DNA from: Desulfobacterales bacterium
GTDB lineage: Bacteria; Desulfobacterota; Desulfobacteria; Desulfobacterales; JAAELO01
Direction: 5' to 3'
NCBI GenBank assembly: GCA_024226555.1
Contig: JAAELO010000651.1
Span: 1-33,675, forward strand
DNA: 33,675 nt
Position 1 is the stretch's first letter; the number at the start of each line of letters is the position of its first letter. Both the position numbers and the translations under genes were made by a program. The notes under the pieces are model-generated. The model was not told the DNA's origin. It ran no database searches and worked only from the letters and a program-made list of their open reading frames with translations. Shown one piece after another: positions 22,534 to 30,433 of this stretch.

Positions 22534-22560
22534 AGTTTATTGGCTTTTTAATTTTTTTTT
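22518..22560 (+). terminator. Intrinsic terminator of the TetR gene
   Basis: AAAGCCAGTAA pairs with TTATTGGCTTT (one G-T wobble), followed by TTTTTAATTTTTTTTT. The 5' arm lies inside the last codons of the gene. Good stem plus long U-tract. Confidence 0.85.
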
Positions 22561-22846
22561 GGTGTTTTTTTTTATTAGAGACTATTTACTCATTATTGGA
22601 AAATAGATACTTGAACTATATGCTACACAAAAGTTAATGGTCAAATAAATCTCCTTCAACAAATAAACCCGTCTTATGTCTTGACAATAGATATAATATA
22701 TCCTACTTCAAATAGACTAAGTTTGGGAATATCCAACAAAAACAGTTAGTTATTAAACACATTCATTTGCTGAATCTGTTCTTGTATAATGATGTGTGTT
22801 GATCATATTTTCATATTAATTTTATAAACCGAAGGGGTTATTGAGC
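22561..22846 (+). promoter_or_regulatory. Upstream region of the acyl-CoA dehydrogenase gene
   Basis: About 290 bp without a gene. TTGACA is seen at 22681 and a TATAAT at about 22783, but they are not paired at a normal distance. No clear TetR-type inverted repeat was found by eye. It presumably contains the promoter of the dehydrogenase gene. Confidence 0.35.
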
Positions 22847-24646
22847 ATGGCACAACAAATTGCAGATACAAGAGATGTTGATTTTGTTCTTAATGAGCAA
22901 TTCAAGGTAGAAAAATTTTCTGAACATGAGAAATTTGCAGACTTCAATAAAAAAACCATTAATATGATTGTTAAAGAAGCAAGGTCACTTGCAATTAAAG
23001 AGATCCTGCCAACACAATCAGATAAAGGATGTGAATTTAACGCTGGTGAAGTAAAAGTACCAGAGGAGTTTCATAAACCTTTCAAGCTATTCATGGAAGG
23101 TGAATGGTTAGGAATGAGTGATTCCCCTGAGTATGGTGGTGGAGGTATGCCAAGAACAGTATCTCTTGCTGCAAGTGAGTACTTTATTGGTGCAAATGTT
23201 TCTTTCATGCTTTATCAGGGACTTTCCCACGGTGCCATGAAAATGCTTGAAGAGATAGGAACTGACGAACAGAAAGAGATCTATCTTAAGAAGATGTACT
23301 CAGGTGAATGGGCAGGAACAATGCTTCTTACTGAAGCTTCCGCTGGTTCTGATGTTGGCGCACTTGAATCTACTGCAAAGAAAAATGATGATGGGACATA
23401 CAGCATAACAGGTAACAAAATTTTTATCTCGGGCGGGGAGCAGGATCTAACTGATAACATTATCCACCCTGTTCTTGCAAGAATCGAAGGTGCTCCAGCC
23501 GGGACAAAAGGAATTTCACTATTCCTTGTACCAAAATACAGAGTAAATGAAGATGGCAGCCTGGGTGAATTTAATGATGTGGTTTGTACCGGTATTGAAG
23601 AAAAAATGGGTCTTCATGGAAACGCTACATGTTCACTTACTTTAGGTGGAAAAGGAAATTGTGTTGGAACTCTTTTAGGTGAAGAGAGCAAAGGGATGAA
23701 GGCCATGTTCCTTATGATGAATGAAGCTAGAATGTTAGTTGGGCTTCAGGGATTTGCCAATGCAACAACTTCATATATGTATGCACTAAACTATGCAAGG
23801 GAAAGAGTTCAGAGTGCATTCCTTCTTAAGCCAAAAGAAGGTGGTGTTCCAATCATCAAACACCCTGATGTAAGAAGACAACTTCTGATAATGAAATCCT
23901 ATGTTGATGCAATGAGAAGTATAATCTACTATTCAGGCACCTGCTTTGACACTATCGCAACCTCTGATAATGAAGAAGAGATCCAGAAATGGAAGGGAAT
24001 GCTTGAGATTCTCACACCAATCATTAAGGGTTATTGTACAGATAAGGCATGGGAAGTATGCAGCCATGCTGTTCAGGTTTATGGCGGTTACGGATATTGC
24101 CAGGACTTTCCTGTTGAGCAGCTTTTAAGAGATTCAAGAATTTTCATGATCTATGAAGGAACAAACGGTATTCAAGCCATGGACCTTCTTGGAAGAAAAC
24201 TTGGTCTAAACAAAGGAAAATCTTTTATGGATTTCCTTGGTGAGATCAAGAAAACAATTGATGAAGCTAACGGAATTGACTCACTTAATGGTCTTGGTTC
24301 AAAACTTGAGACTATCTATAATAAATATACTGAACTTGTTGCGACCATGGGTAAAACAGCAATGAGTGAAGATGTCCTTGCTGCTTTTATCCATGCGACT
24401 CCACTTCTTGAGATAACAGGTGATCTTACAAGTGCCTGGATGCTACTTTGGAGAGCAATAACAGCTACAAAGGCTATGGAAGGTAAAGTTAAAAAGAAAG
24501 ATATGCCTTTCTACGAAGGTCAGATTAAAACAGCTGAGTTCTTCATTAGTTCAATGCTACCTGTTACATCAGGTAAAATTGATTCAATAAATGTAATGAA
24601 TACAGCAGTTACGGATATGTCTGAAGAGGCATTCGGTAGTAAGTAA
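22847..24646 (+). CDS. Acyl-CoA dehydrogenase, long form with C-terminal domain
   Basis: A 599-residue FAD flavoprotein that makes the first alpha,beta-oxidation of acyl-CoA. Family marks: G-M-S-D-S-P-E-Y-G-G-G-G-M near 85-97, M-L-L-T-E-A-S-A-G-S-D-V-G for flavin binding, M-G-L-H-G-N-A-T-C, and the catalytic Glu in I-Y-E-G-T-N-G-I-Q-A-M-D-L. About 150 residues follow this Glu region, as in the long (about 600-residue) enzymes of desulfobacteria and pseudomonads. The ATG at 22847 is preferred to the TTG at 22841 because GAAGGGG ends 10 nt before it. A TetR gene upstream and a thioesterase gene downstream point to acyl-CoA metabolism. Chain-length specificity cannot be read. Confidence 0.95.
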   Translation: MAQQIADTRDVDFVLNEQFKVEKFSEHEKFADFNKKTINMIVKEARSLAIKEILPTQSDKGCEFNAGEVKVPEEFHKPFKLFMEGEWLGMSDSPEYGGGGMPRTVSLAASEYFIGANVSFMLYQGLSHGAMKMLEEIGTDEQKEIYLKKMYSGEWAGTMLLTEASAGSDVGALESTAKKNDDGTYSITGNKIFISGGEQDLTDNIIHPVLARIEGAPAGTKGISLFLVPKYRVNEDGSLGEFNDVVCTGIEEKMGLHGNATCSLTLGGKGNCVGTLLGEESKGMKAMFLMMNEARMLVGLQGFANATTSYMYALNYARERVQSAFLLKPKEGGVPIIKHPDVRRQLLIMKSYVDAMRSIIYYSGTCFDTIATSDNEEEIQKWKGMLEILTPIIKGYCTDKAWEVCSHAVQVYGGYGYCQDFPVEQLLRDSRIFMIYEGTNGIQAMDLLGRKLGLNKGKSFMDFLGEIKKTIDEANGIDSLNGLGSKLETIYNKYTELVATMGKTAMSEDVLAAFIHATPLLEITGDLTSAWMLLWRAITATKAMEGKVKKKDMPFYEGQIKTAEFFISSMLPVTSGKIDSINVMNTAVTDMSEEAFGSK

Positions 24647-24659
24647 AAAATTTGAATAT

Positions 24660-24697
24660 GTTATAAACAGAGATTTTTGACTGTCTCTGTTTATAAC
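24660..24697. terminator. Strong hairpin between convergent genes
   Basis: TTATAAACAGAGA and TCTCTGTTTATAA are perfect 13-bp arms (14 with the outer G-C) around a 10-nt loop. It sits between the convergent dehydrogenase and thioesterase genes and probably stops transcription from both sides, although the U-tract is short. Confidence 0.75.
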
Positions 24698-24733
24698 TGT
24701 TCTTTTCAGAAAAAACCAAACTCCTCTAAAAAA

Positions 24734-25117
24734 CTAATCCTTATTTGTATTAGGAACAAATATCGAATAATTCCCATTGGCTTTTGCAATAAGGTTGTCT
24801 TCACAGAAGATCTCTGATTCGAGATTTGCAACTGATTTTCCCCTGTTCAAAACCTTTGTTAAACAAATGACTTTTCCCGATGTTACGGCTTTATAATAGT
24901 TGATCTTGATCTCTATTGTTGCACAAAGTTCACCTTTTTCTAAGCCAGGGTATAGTGCTGCGCCCATACCAGTATCTGCCAACGAATAAATAACCGCGCC
25001 GTGAATCACACCATGGGGATTAAAAAGTTTTTCACTGGATTCTAATGAACACCTGCTTTGACCGTTTTTCATATTTTCAATTTTAAGACCTGTTAAATCT
25101 GCATAGGGATGATACAT
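24734..25117 (-). CDS. PaaI-type hotdog thioesterase
   Basis: A 127-residue protein with the PaaI/4HBT hotdog signature N-P-H-G-V-I-H-G-A-V-I-Y-S-L-A-D (residues 33-48), where Asp48 or the equivalent position is the usual catalytic acid. A later strand T-I-E-I-K-I-N-Y-Y-K-A and G-K-S-V-A-N-L-E-S-E-I match the family. It hydrolyses acyl- or phenylacetyl-CoA type thioesters to free CoA. It lies convergent to the acyl-CoA dehydrogenase with a strong hairpin between them. The ribosome binding site is weak (AGAGAGAG). Close homologues vary widely in substrate. Confidence 0.88.
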   Translation of the reverse strand: MYHPYADLTGLKIENMKNGQSRCSLESSEKLFNPHGVIHGAVIYSLADTGMGAALYPGLEKGELCATIEIKINYYKAVTSGKVICLTKVLNRGKSVANLESEIFCEDNLIAKANGNYSIFVPNTNKD

Positions 25118-25164
25118 TTAATGAGCTCTCTCTTTATAATTTAATTTCAGATTGTTATAAAAAT

Positions 25165-25258
25165 TTAATGGATTCCATGATTTTTTAATATTTTGTTATA
25201 CACACCATTACTTTTAACCATATCAATTCCTTTGTCAAAGTCATCTCTTACTTTTATA
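25165..25258 (-). pseudogene. Out-of-frame 3' remainder of the solute-binding gene
   Basis: On the minus strand the frame V-R-D-D-F-D-K-G-I-D-M-V-K-S-N-G-V-Y continues for about 30 residues to a stop at 25165 in a frame +1 to that of the upstream CDS. It matches the C-terminal pattern of the paralogue at 26833 (I-N-K-A-I-N-K-I-K-A-K-G-I-Y-S-Q-I-L). A total length of 757 nt is one more than 252 codons, consistent with a single-base insertion. Confidence 0.75.
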
Positions 25259-25921
25259 TAGTTTTTTAGTTTTTTTTGAAATAACTAAATATATTTTATC
25301 TGTTTCCAAAGCAGGATACACAGGCTCAACCTGACTCGCATATTCTTTAAGTTCTTTATTAAGGTAAAAATTGACAGAGTCTTTGAAATCAAGGAAAAGA
25401 TCTATGCGATTCAAAACTAACTTTTTAATATTTTGTTGTGTCGTTGGAACAGCTTCAATATTAAAGCAGTTATAACTTTTAAAACGTTTGATATAAAATG
25501 AACCTGCAAATATTCCAATTCGTAAAGGGCACAGATCCTTAATTTTATTAAATTTAAATTTGTGCCCTTTTCTTGCAAAGAAATGGACTGAACTTTTCCA
25601 GTTATACCTGGGATAAGAGAAGTATTCTATTCGTTTTTTAGTATATGAAGCCCCAATTAGTGCATGAAAATAACCTTCTTTGGTCATTTTTACTGCTCTT
25701 CTCCAGGGGACAAATAAAATTTTTGTATTGTATCCAGCTTTTTTGAATGCTTCCATGCATATCTCTGATAAAAATCCACCGTTTTTTAATTTTTTATCTG
25801 TATATGGGGCCCAGTTCGTAGTTGATATTATAATTGTTTTGTTTTCAGCAAAGACTTCAGGAGACAGGTAGAGAACTGTAACGATTACAATCAGGGTTTT
25901 TTTAAGCATTAAATCCTCCAT
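25241..25921 (-). CDS. Family-3-like solute-binding protein, frameshifted near the 3' end
   Basis: The 226-residue frame starts with a signal peptide (V-F-A-E-N cleavage near residue 26; the start may be Met5) and has T-T-N-W-A-P-Y-T-D, L-S-E-I-C-M-E-A-F, F-V-P-W-R-R-A and G-A-S-Y-T-K-K-R near the middle, as in the paralogues at 14140, 14898 and 26833. The annotated frame ends in a Lys-rich stretch within two A-runs (8 and 6 A on the coding strand at about 25261-25277); the next frame continues to 25165. One A less would restore a 251-residue protein like the sibling of 248. So it is a frameshift by mutation, slippage or sequencing error. GGAGG just before the start is a good ribosome binding site. 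Confidence 0.8.
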   Translation of the reverse strand: MEDLMLKKTLIVIVTVLYLSPEVFAENKTIIISTTNWAPYTDKKLKNGGFLSEICMEAFKKAGYNTKILFVPWRRAVKMTKEGYFHALIGASYTKKRIEYFSYPRYNWKSSVHFFARKGHKFKFNKIKDLCPLRIGIFAGSFYIKRFKSYNCFNIEAVPTTQQNIKKLVLNRIDLFLDFKDSVNFYLNKELKEYASQVEPVYPALETDKIYLVISKKTKKLYKSKR

Positions 25922-25973
25922 ATCTCAATTAAAATATCCCAAATGATAAATAGCTTTTATATTAAGGAAATTT

Positions 25974-26078
25974 TTAGTTACATAGTGAATTCTCTTTAAG
26001 GAATTCAAAGTCTGTTTTTGCGATCTGTTCACAATAATCTCTGTAGTGCTTTTCAAAAATTTCAGAGACTTTAAACAT
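25974..26078 (-). pseudogene. Possible 34-residue gene remnant
   Basis: On the minus strand an ATG opens M-F-K-V-S-E-I-F-E-K-H-Y-R-D-Y-C-E-Q and ends after 34 codons. The composition (acidic/basic helix, balanced codons) looks like true coding sequence, but the AAGGGA lies too close to the ATG, and no family is recognised. It could be the start of a lost gene or a small peptide. Confidence 0.3.
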
Positions 26079-26130
26079 TTCCCTTAAGTTATAGGTCAAA
26101 TATATGGTCTTTTATAACAGAGATTCAAAT

Positions 26131-26155
26131 GAAAAAAAACCCCGTATGGGTGATA
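26131..26155 (-). terminator. Possible intrinsic terminator of the receiver gene
   Basis: On the minus strand ACCC-atacg-GGGT is followed by a run of eight T. The stem is short (4 bp) but well placed 41-65 bp past the stop of the CheY-like gene. Confidence 0.5.
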
Positions 26156-26195
26156 ATTAGAAGGTTTTAAAACGGTATGAGTTTGACTTACATTT

Positions 26196-26600
26196 TTATA
26201 CTTTGTTTTTTGGGGAAAGTTCATTAACATATTTGGCTATGATGTCATGACTCAGTGGTTTTAATACATACCTGTCACAACCGGATTCAATACAATCTTT
26301 AACTGTGTCAGAATCAGAGTTTCCTGTTACCATTATTATTTTTGTTCTTTTCTCAGCCGGGATTTCTTTTTTAGCTTCATATTTGCGGATTTCTCTTAAT
26401 ACATCAACTCCTGAAGGTTCACCCATTGAGATATCAAGCATGATCAGATTGAAAGGCTTGCTTGTTTTTTCAGCATAAAAAAAAGCCTGTAAGGCTTCTT
26501 TTCCGTTAGATACTGCAGAGCAAACTCCATATTTTTTCATGATGCTTTTCATGGCGTTTCGGATTAATTTTTCGTCATCAGCTATTAGAATTTTGTTCAC
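26196..26600 (-). CDS. Stand-alone CheY-like response regulator
   Basis: A 134-residue single receiver domain. The acidic pair D8-D9, phosphoacceptor D56 (L-I-M-L-D-I-S-M-G), T92 (M-V-T-G-N-S) and K114 (V-L-K-P-L) are all present. There is no output domain, so it must act by protein contact, for instance on a flagellar motor, a kinase or another enzyme. An insertion (K-Y-E-A-K-K-E-I-P-A-E-K-R) lengthens the loop before beta-4, a trait of many CheY-like proteins in Desulfobacterota-type genomes. AGGGAG lies about 8-10 nt before the start. It sits between two solute-binding genes on the same strand, but with gaps of over 230 bp on either side, so linkage to them is uncertain. Confidence 0.9.
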   Translation of the reverse strand: MNKILIADDEKLIRNAMKSIMKKYGVCSAVSNGKEALQAFFYAEKTSKPFNLIMLDISMGEPSGVDVLREIRKYEAKKEIPAEKRTKIIMVTGNSDSDTVKDCIESGCDRYVLKPLSHDIIAKYVNELSPKNKV

Positions 26601-26832
26601 TTTTTTCTCCCTGAATCAATTTAATGAACCAAGCCATATGGTTTTTATCAACAGGAAATCATTTTTTATATCATTGATATATTGCTTAGGTTCTATCTGT
26701 GGCTCCACATTTTCACTTTCATCTATAACTATAAAGATATAATTAGAAAAAGTGAAGCATCATTTTTTTTTATTTCATAATTATTCTAACTAAATCTATG
26801 TTCTTTATTTTTCTCTATAAATTCTCTGGAAA

Positions 26833-27579
26833 CTATTCTTTCAAATTATATTTTATTAGAATTTGCGAATAGATGCCTTTAGCTTTGATTTTATTAATTG
26901 CTTTGTTGATACGGTTTGTTATCAATGCTGCTTTTGGGTACGTTCGGGAAATCATGAGTCGAAGATTGTCGCTGCTAAAAGGTTTTTTAACTGTAGCGAA
27001 TTTATTCAAATCTTCAGGGAATAAAGTTTTGATTAATTCCCAACCAACTAACTCATTGGTAGCCAGGAAATCAAATCTTCCTGCATGAAGCTTCATTATA
27101 CCAATTTTATCGGTATAACCATAATCTATACTTAGTCCTGCTTCTTTAAACGTTTCTTTATACCAATAGCCGAAAGTCCCCCCTATTGCATAAGGCTTAA
27201 GATCTTCTAATTTTTCCCATTTTATTTTTGATTTTATTCTCTTTTTTAAATAGAAAAATTTGTTTTTAGAGTTTGCTAATTCATCACTGAAATCAAATAT
27301 TTTTTTTCTTTCATCAGTCATCTTATAGGGAAATGCGGCATAGGCTATTCCTTTTTTTAAATTATGCTCACACCTCAACCAGGGATAGAATCTATACTCA
27401 ACATCGAAATCGGATTCTTTAAATACAGCAGATACAATTTCTGTAAAAAAACCATATCCATTCATTTTTTTTGATGTGTATGGCGCCCACTCTCCAGTTA
27501 CGAGAACAACTTTCTGTTTAGCTAAAATGTTTGAAGATAGAAAGAGTAAAAAACATACAAATATTAATAAATTTTTCAT
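26833..27579 (-). CDS. Periplasmic family-3-like solute-binding protein
   Basis: The 248-residue product has a signal peptide (M-K-N-L-L-I-F-V-C-F-L-L, cleavage near I-L-A-K, residue about 21), then V-L-V-T-G-E-W-A-P-Y-T-S-K-K, G-F-F-T-E-I-V-S-A-V-F, V-E-Y-R-F-Y-P-W-L-R-C and a C-terminal helix I-N-K-A-I-N-K-I-K. It is the fourth protein of this type in the window and shows what the frameshifted 25241 gene looked like when whole. The motif W-x-P-Y and P-W-x-R near residue 60-70 unites all four. GGGA about 6-8 nt before the ATG supports the start. As with the others, no transporter genes are adjacent; it may instead feed a sensor. Confidence 0.87.
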   Translation of the reverse strand: MKNLLIFVCFLLFLSSNILAKQKVVLVTGEWAPYTSKKMNGYGFFTEIVSAVFKESDFDVEYRFYPWLRCEHNLKKGIAYAAFPYKMTDERKKIFDFSDELANSKNKFFYLKKRIKSKIKWEKLEDLKPYAIGGTFGYWYKETFKEAGLSIDYGYTDKIGIMKLHAGRFDFLATNELVGWELIKTLFPEDLNKFATVKKPFSSDNLRLMISRTYPKAALITNRINKAINKIKAKGIYSQILIKYNLKE

Positions 27580-27629
27580 TTTTATCCCAATCAGCTCCTG
27601 GATTTACTAAGAAAATTTTAATTAATACG

Positions 27630-27685
27630 TGAAGCCTCTAAAAATTTGATTTTTGCTTTAATTACAGATTATAAAAGCTTTTTAT
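27630..27685. repeat. Left-end remnant of the MITE-like family
   Basis: GAAGCCTCTAAAAATTTGAT followed by TTTTGCTTTAATTACAG and ATTATAAAAGCTTTTTA resembles the left arm of the long sub-type. No right end is seen. Confidence 0.4.
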
Positions 27686-27753
27686 TTAATAAAGTTTACA
27701 GTTATTTTTTTCTCGTATACTCTTTTGTTTTGTTATTGTTTAAAACAACATAA

Positions 27754-27881
27754 GGGAATCTCTAATAACTGATCTTTTTGCGAAACACAGATATATCAAA
27801 AATAAAACTGTAGTAACATCAACCCGTTGTTTTTTGTTATGCCTTGTTTTTCATCAAAAATTCTACTTATTAGAGGTTCCC
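27754..27881 (+). repeat. Full-length MITE-like element with target duplication ATAA
   Basis: A 128-bp plus-orientation copy, GGGAATCTCTAATAACTGAT to TTATTAGAGGTTCCC, nearly identical to the copy at 1531 and to the reverse complement of 11389. ATAA is duplicated at 27750-27753 and 27882-27885. A loose right-end fragment (TTTTTAGAGATTCC) follows at 27906-27919. Confidence 0.93.
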
Positions 27882-28024
27882 ATAAGTAATTCAGACAAAA
27901 GGTAGTTTTTAGAGATTCCAACAGGTTAGACAATGCCATAGAGTAACACATTTTTAGGTTTATAGACAAGTAAATGTCTATAAAAAACAGATACTTCTAT
28001 ATATTTAAAAAGAGAATTATTAAA

Positions 28025-28103
28025 GGGAGCCTCTAATAATTAGAATTTTGGATGAAATAACACAGTTTCGCCAAAAGAGCAGTTATAGTTATTAGAGATT
28101 CCC
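28025..28103 (-). repeat. Internally deleted MITE-like element overlapping a gene end
   Basis: A 79-bp minus-orientation copy with GGGAGCCTCTAATAATTAG on the left and GTTATTAGAGATTCCC on the right; most of the core is gone, though GGATGAAATAACACAG and TTTCGCCAAAAGAG remain. Its right tip forms the last three sense codons and the stop of the PP-loop gene. Confidence 0.85.
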
Positions 28104-29084
28104 TATTAGAAATTCTGCAAAATCTGAAACAGGACGGTTTTTTACTGTAAATGTTTCTTTTCCAGATGGAGATATAATTGTAATCGGAATTTCCTCTTCA
28201 GCTTTAATTTTTGCATAGGCTACACAAATTTCACCAGCGATAACAAGAGTTTCCTTTGAGATCTCTTCAGTGATTAAAGTTCCAGGGCCAGGAAAGGTTT
28301 CAAGTCTAATCAGAATATCATCTTTTTTTGAGTAATATGACTCTATATTTTCATTTTCTTCCTTTGATCTTCCCAGAATAATTTTAGTGCCATTTACTCT
28401 GAATTGTCTTCCATATCTAAGAAGGTTAAGATCTCTTTTTGTATATTCGGTGTTTTCAAAAAGGTCCCTTAATCTTTTGGAGTAACCAATATCAGTTAAC
28501 AGACAACCACCAGCAGGACTTGGATAATCTTTAATTCCATATTTTTTAGCAAGCGCTATCTGTATCTTTCTTCCACGCCCTGTGATATTAAGAAGTTGTT
28601 CCCGATCCACAAGACCTGACTCTTCCACTTTTGTTATTGGGAGGTTTTTAGCTGAGAGAGGTCTTAATATACTCCCATCAAAACCTGAATGTTTTTCAAC
28701 ATACCTCAAAGCCTGCTTTCTTTGTGAAAATGGTCTTTGCCCTGAAACTTCACCCGAAAAAAGAAAGTCATACTCTTTTCTTAAAATATATTCCCCTGCT
28801 TTATTAAACATCATAGTATGGCAATCCATACAGGGGTTCATATTCTTTCCGTAACCCGCTTTTGGGTTATGGAGCATAATCAGATAATCATCAGTGATAT
28901 CTTCAATAATTAAAGGTATTCCAGTTGATTCGGAAGCTTTCTTAGCATTATCTGCTGAGAAAAAGGGAGTAACAAAAGATATCCATGTAACATCTATCCC
29001 CTGTTCCTTAAGAACAAGGGCTGCCAAAATGCTATCCAATCCTCCTGAGCTAAGACCCAGTGCTTTTACTTTTTTACTTTTCAT
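28092..29084 (-). CDS. PP-loop ATP pyrophosphatase, MnmA/ThiI-like thiouridylase
   Basis: From Met at 29084 (330 residues): the PP-loop S-S-G-G-L-D-S (about residues 11-17) binds ATP, and two Cys sites, N-P-C-M-D-C-H (about 103-109) and S-P-A-G-G-C-L-L-T (about 209-217), match the catalytic Cys pair of MnmA-type tRNA thiolases. It probably activates a tRNA uridine for sulfur transfer; the exact position is unknown. A longer frame to 29147 exists, but the Met at 29084 is preferred: it follows the stop codon of the upstream gene and has AGAGA nearby. The final Gly-Asn-Leu-stop is encoded by a terminus of the dispersed repeat, so the native end has been replaced or extended. Confidence 0.82.
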   Translation of the reverse strand: MKSKKVKALGLSSGGLDSILAALVLKEQGIDVTWISFVTPFFSADNAKKASESTGIPLIIEDITDDYLIMLHNPKAGYGKNMNPCMDCHTMMFNKAGEYILRKEYDFLFSGEVSGQRPFSQRKQALRYVEKHSGFDGSILRPLSAKNLPITKVEESGLVDREQLLNITGRGRKIQIALAKKYGIKDYPSPAGGCLLTDIGYSKRLRDLFENTEYTKRDLNLLRYGRQFRVNGTKIILGRSKEENENIESYYSKKDDILIRLETFPGPGTLITEEISKETLVIAGEICVAYAKIKAEEEIPITIISPSGKETFTVKNRPVSDFAEFLIGNL

Positions 29085-29097
29085 TTTTTTATAATCT

Positions 29098-30228
29098 CTA
29101 AAACATAAATGGTATATCTTTTTTGGTAAATACGGTCTCTTTACCAAGCATAATTCTTATATATTCTGTGAAAATGATCGCAGCCAATTGCTCTCTTGAG
29201 AATTTATCAAGTTTCACATCGTCCTCATATTCGTCGTCCGGAAAGTTACTGAATTTCTTCTCCGCTTTTGTATGAAAATTCTTTGCTAACTCTAAAAGTC
29301 TGATTTTTGGAATTTCATCAAGCTTTTTTAAACTCTTTTTTAAGGTTTCTGAGGATGGCAGGGATTTGTTTTCAAGTATAGTTCTCAAAGCATTACCATA
29401 CTTATGTATCCCGTTATAAACATGCTTTTTCTTGGCCATATTATTGCCAGCCCAACCTGCATTCATCCAGTTGAAAGCACCACATTTTATCGATTTACCA
29501 TCACTTATGTAAACAGAAATACTTAAGGAATCGTAAACATATGAACTAACCCATCCAAGACCAAAAGTTGTAAGACCATCATCATCTGAATAAATATTAT
29601 AAGGTTCTTTTTTTGGACCAAATGGGTAACCTTTGTAACCAACTGTTGATTTCTTTATCTGTTTATTAAGAGATATCAGAACTTTTCTGTCTTTATATTT
29701 AAAAAGAAAGCATGAATTTTTAAGATCATAGTTATAATAGCCACCTGTACTATCATCCGGTGTTGTTTCAGTATGCTCAGTACCTTTAACGATAACCGGT
29801 TCAGTTAAGGAATCAAATCTACTGGAAAGATCAACTAAGTTAAAGCTTTTATTCAGTGGTTTCCACCATGATAAACGAATTGAAATTGGTGCAGCAAATG
29901 CCGATGGTATATCCGGATTAAAAAGATATCCTATAAAGGTTTTAAGATCTGTTTCTATTGTATAATCTGAGTAAGCTGAAGATCTCTTTTTAATAAGCTT
30001 TGAAAAGTATATCTGTTTTTTCTTATCCTTTAGAATAAAATCTATGATTTGAGATACCTTTGCAGGATCAAACCCTTTAGAACTTTGATCATCAGAAATT
30101 GATATTAAATAAGATAATGCTGGTGACAACTCTTTTGGCAACTCTTTTTTATCAATTGCCATTACATTATTAGGAAAAACAAATGCTAAACATAGAACAA
30201 AAAATATTAAAAAGGTTCTAATTTTCAT
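29098..30228 (-). CDS. Secreted protein of unknown function
   Basis: The start is set at the Met of 30228 because a typical signal peptide follows directly (M-K-I-R-T-F-L-I-F-F-V-L-C-L-A, cleavage near V-M-A-I, residue about 24); the frame is open 39 codons further upstream, but that part looks non-coding. The mature product of about 350 residues contains W-W-K-P-L-N, G-Y-K-G-Y-P-F-G-P-K-K-E-P-Y, F-N-W-M-N-A-G-W-A-G-N-N and acidic D-D-E-Y-E-D-D. I do not recognise a family. It precedes the PP-loop gene by 13 bp on the same strand, so they are probably co-transcribed. Confidence 0.7.
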   Translation of the reverse strand: MKIRTFLIFFVLCLAFVFPNNVMAIDKKELPKELSPALSYLISISDDQSSKGFDPAKVSQIIDFILKDKKKQIYFSKLIKKRSSAYSDYTIETDLKTFIGYLFNPDIPSAFAAPISIRLSWWKPLNKSFNLVDLSSRFDSLTEPVIVKGTEHTETTPDDSTGGYYNYDLKNSCFLFKYKDRKVLISLNKQIKKSTVGYKGYPFGPKKEPYNIYSDDDGLTTFGLGWVSSYVYDSLSISVYISDGKSIKCGAFNWMNAGWAGNNMAKKKHVYNGIHKYGNALRTILENKSLPSSETLKKSLKKLDEIPKIRLLELAKNFHTKAEKKFSNFPDDEYEDDVKLDKFSREQLAAIIFTEYIRIMLGKETVFTKKDIPFMF

Positions 30229-30433
30229 TTTTTGGAATCCTAAATTAAATGGGTTACTTCTTTGTGCAATCATTTGAAGATCTTCATATTTTATCATATT
30301 CAAAATAATTCCGGTAGTTTTTCTTAATTTAAAAGAGACATTCAACTATCAAACATATATAGTTGAAGAATAATACGAAACGCCTTCATATATTATAGAT
30401 TTACGCATTTGGCAATTTAAATCAAAAAATAAA

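Noticed and set aside
22681-22698. TTGACA and TATAAT as a promoter of the acyl-CoA dehydrogenase gene
   Set aside because: The two boxes are only 5 bp apart, far from the 16-18 bp needed.
26615-26760. Minus-strand open stretch of about 46 codons before the receiver gene
   Set aside because: There is no start codon in frame and no recognised similarity; probably chance in AT-rich DNA.
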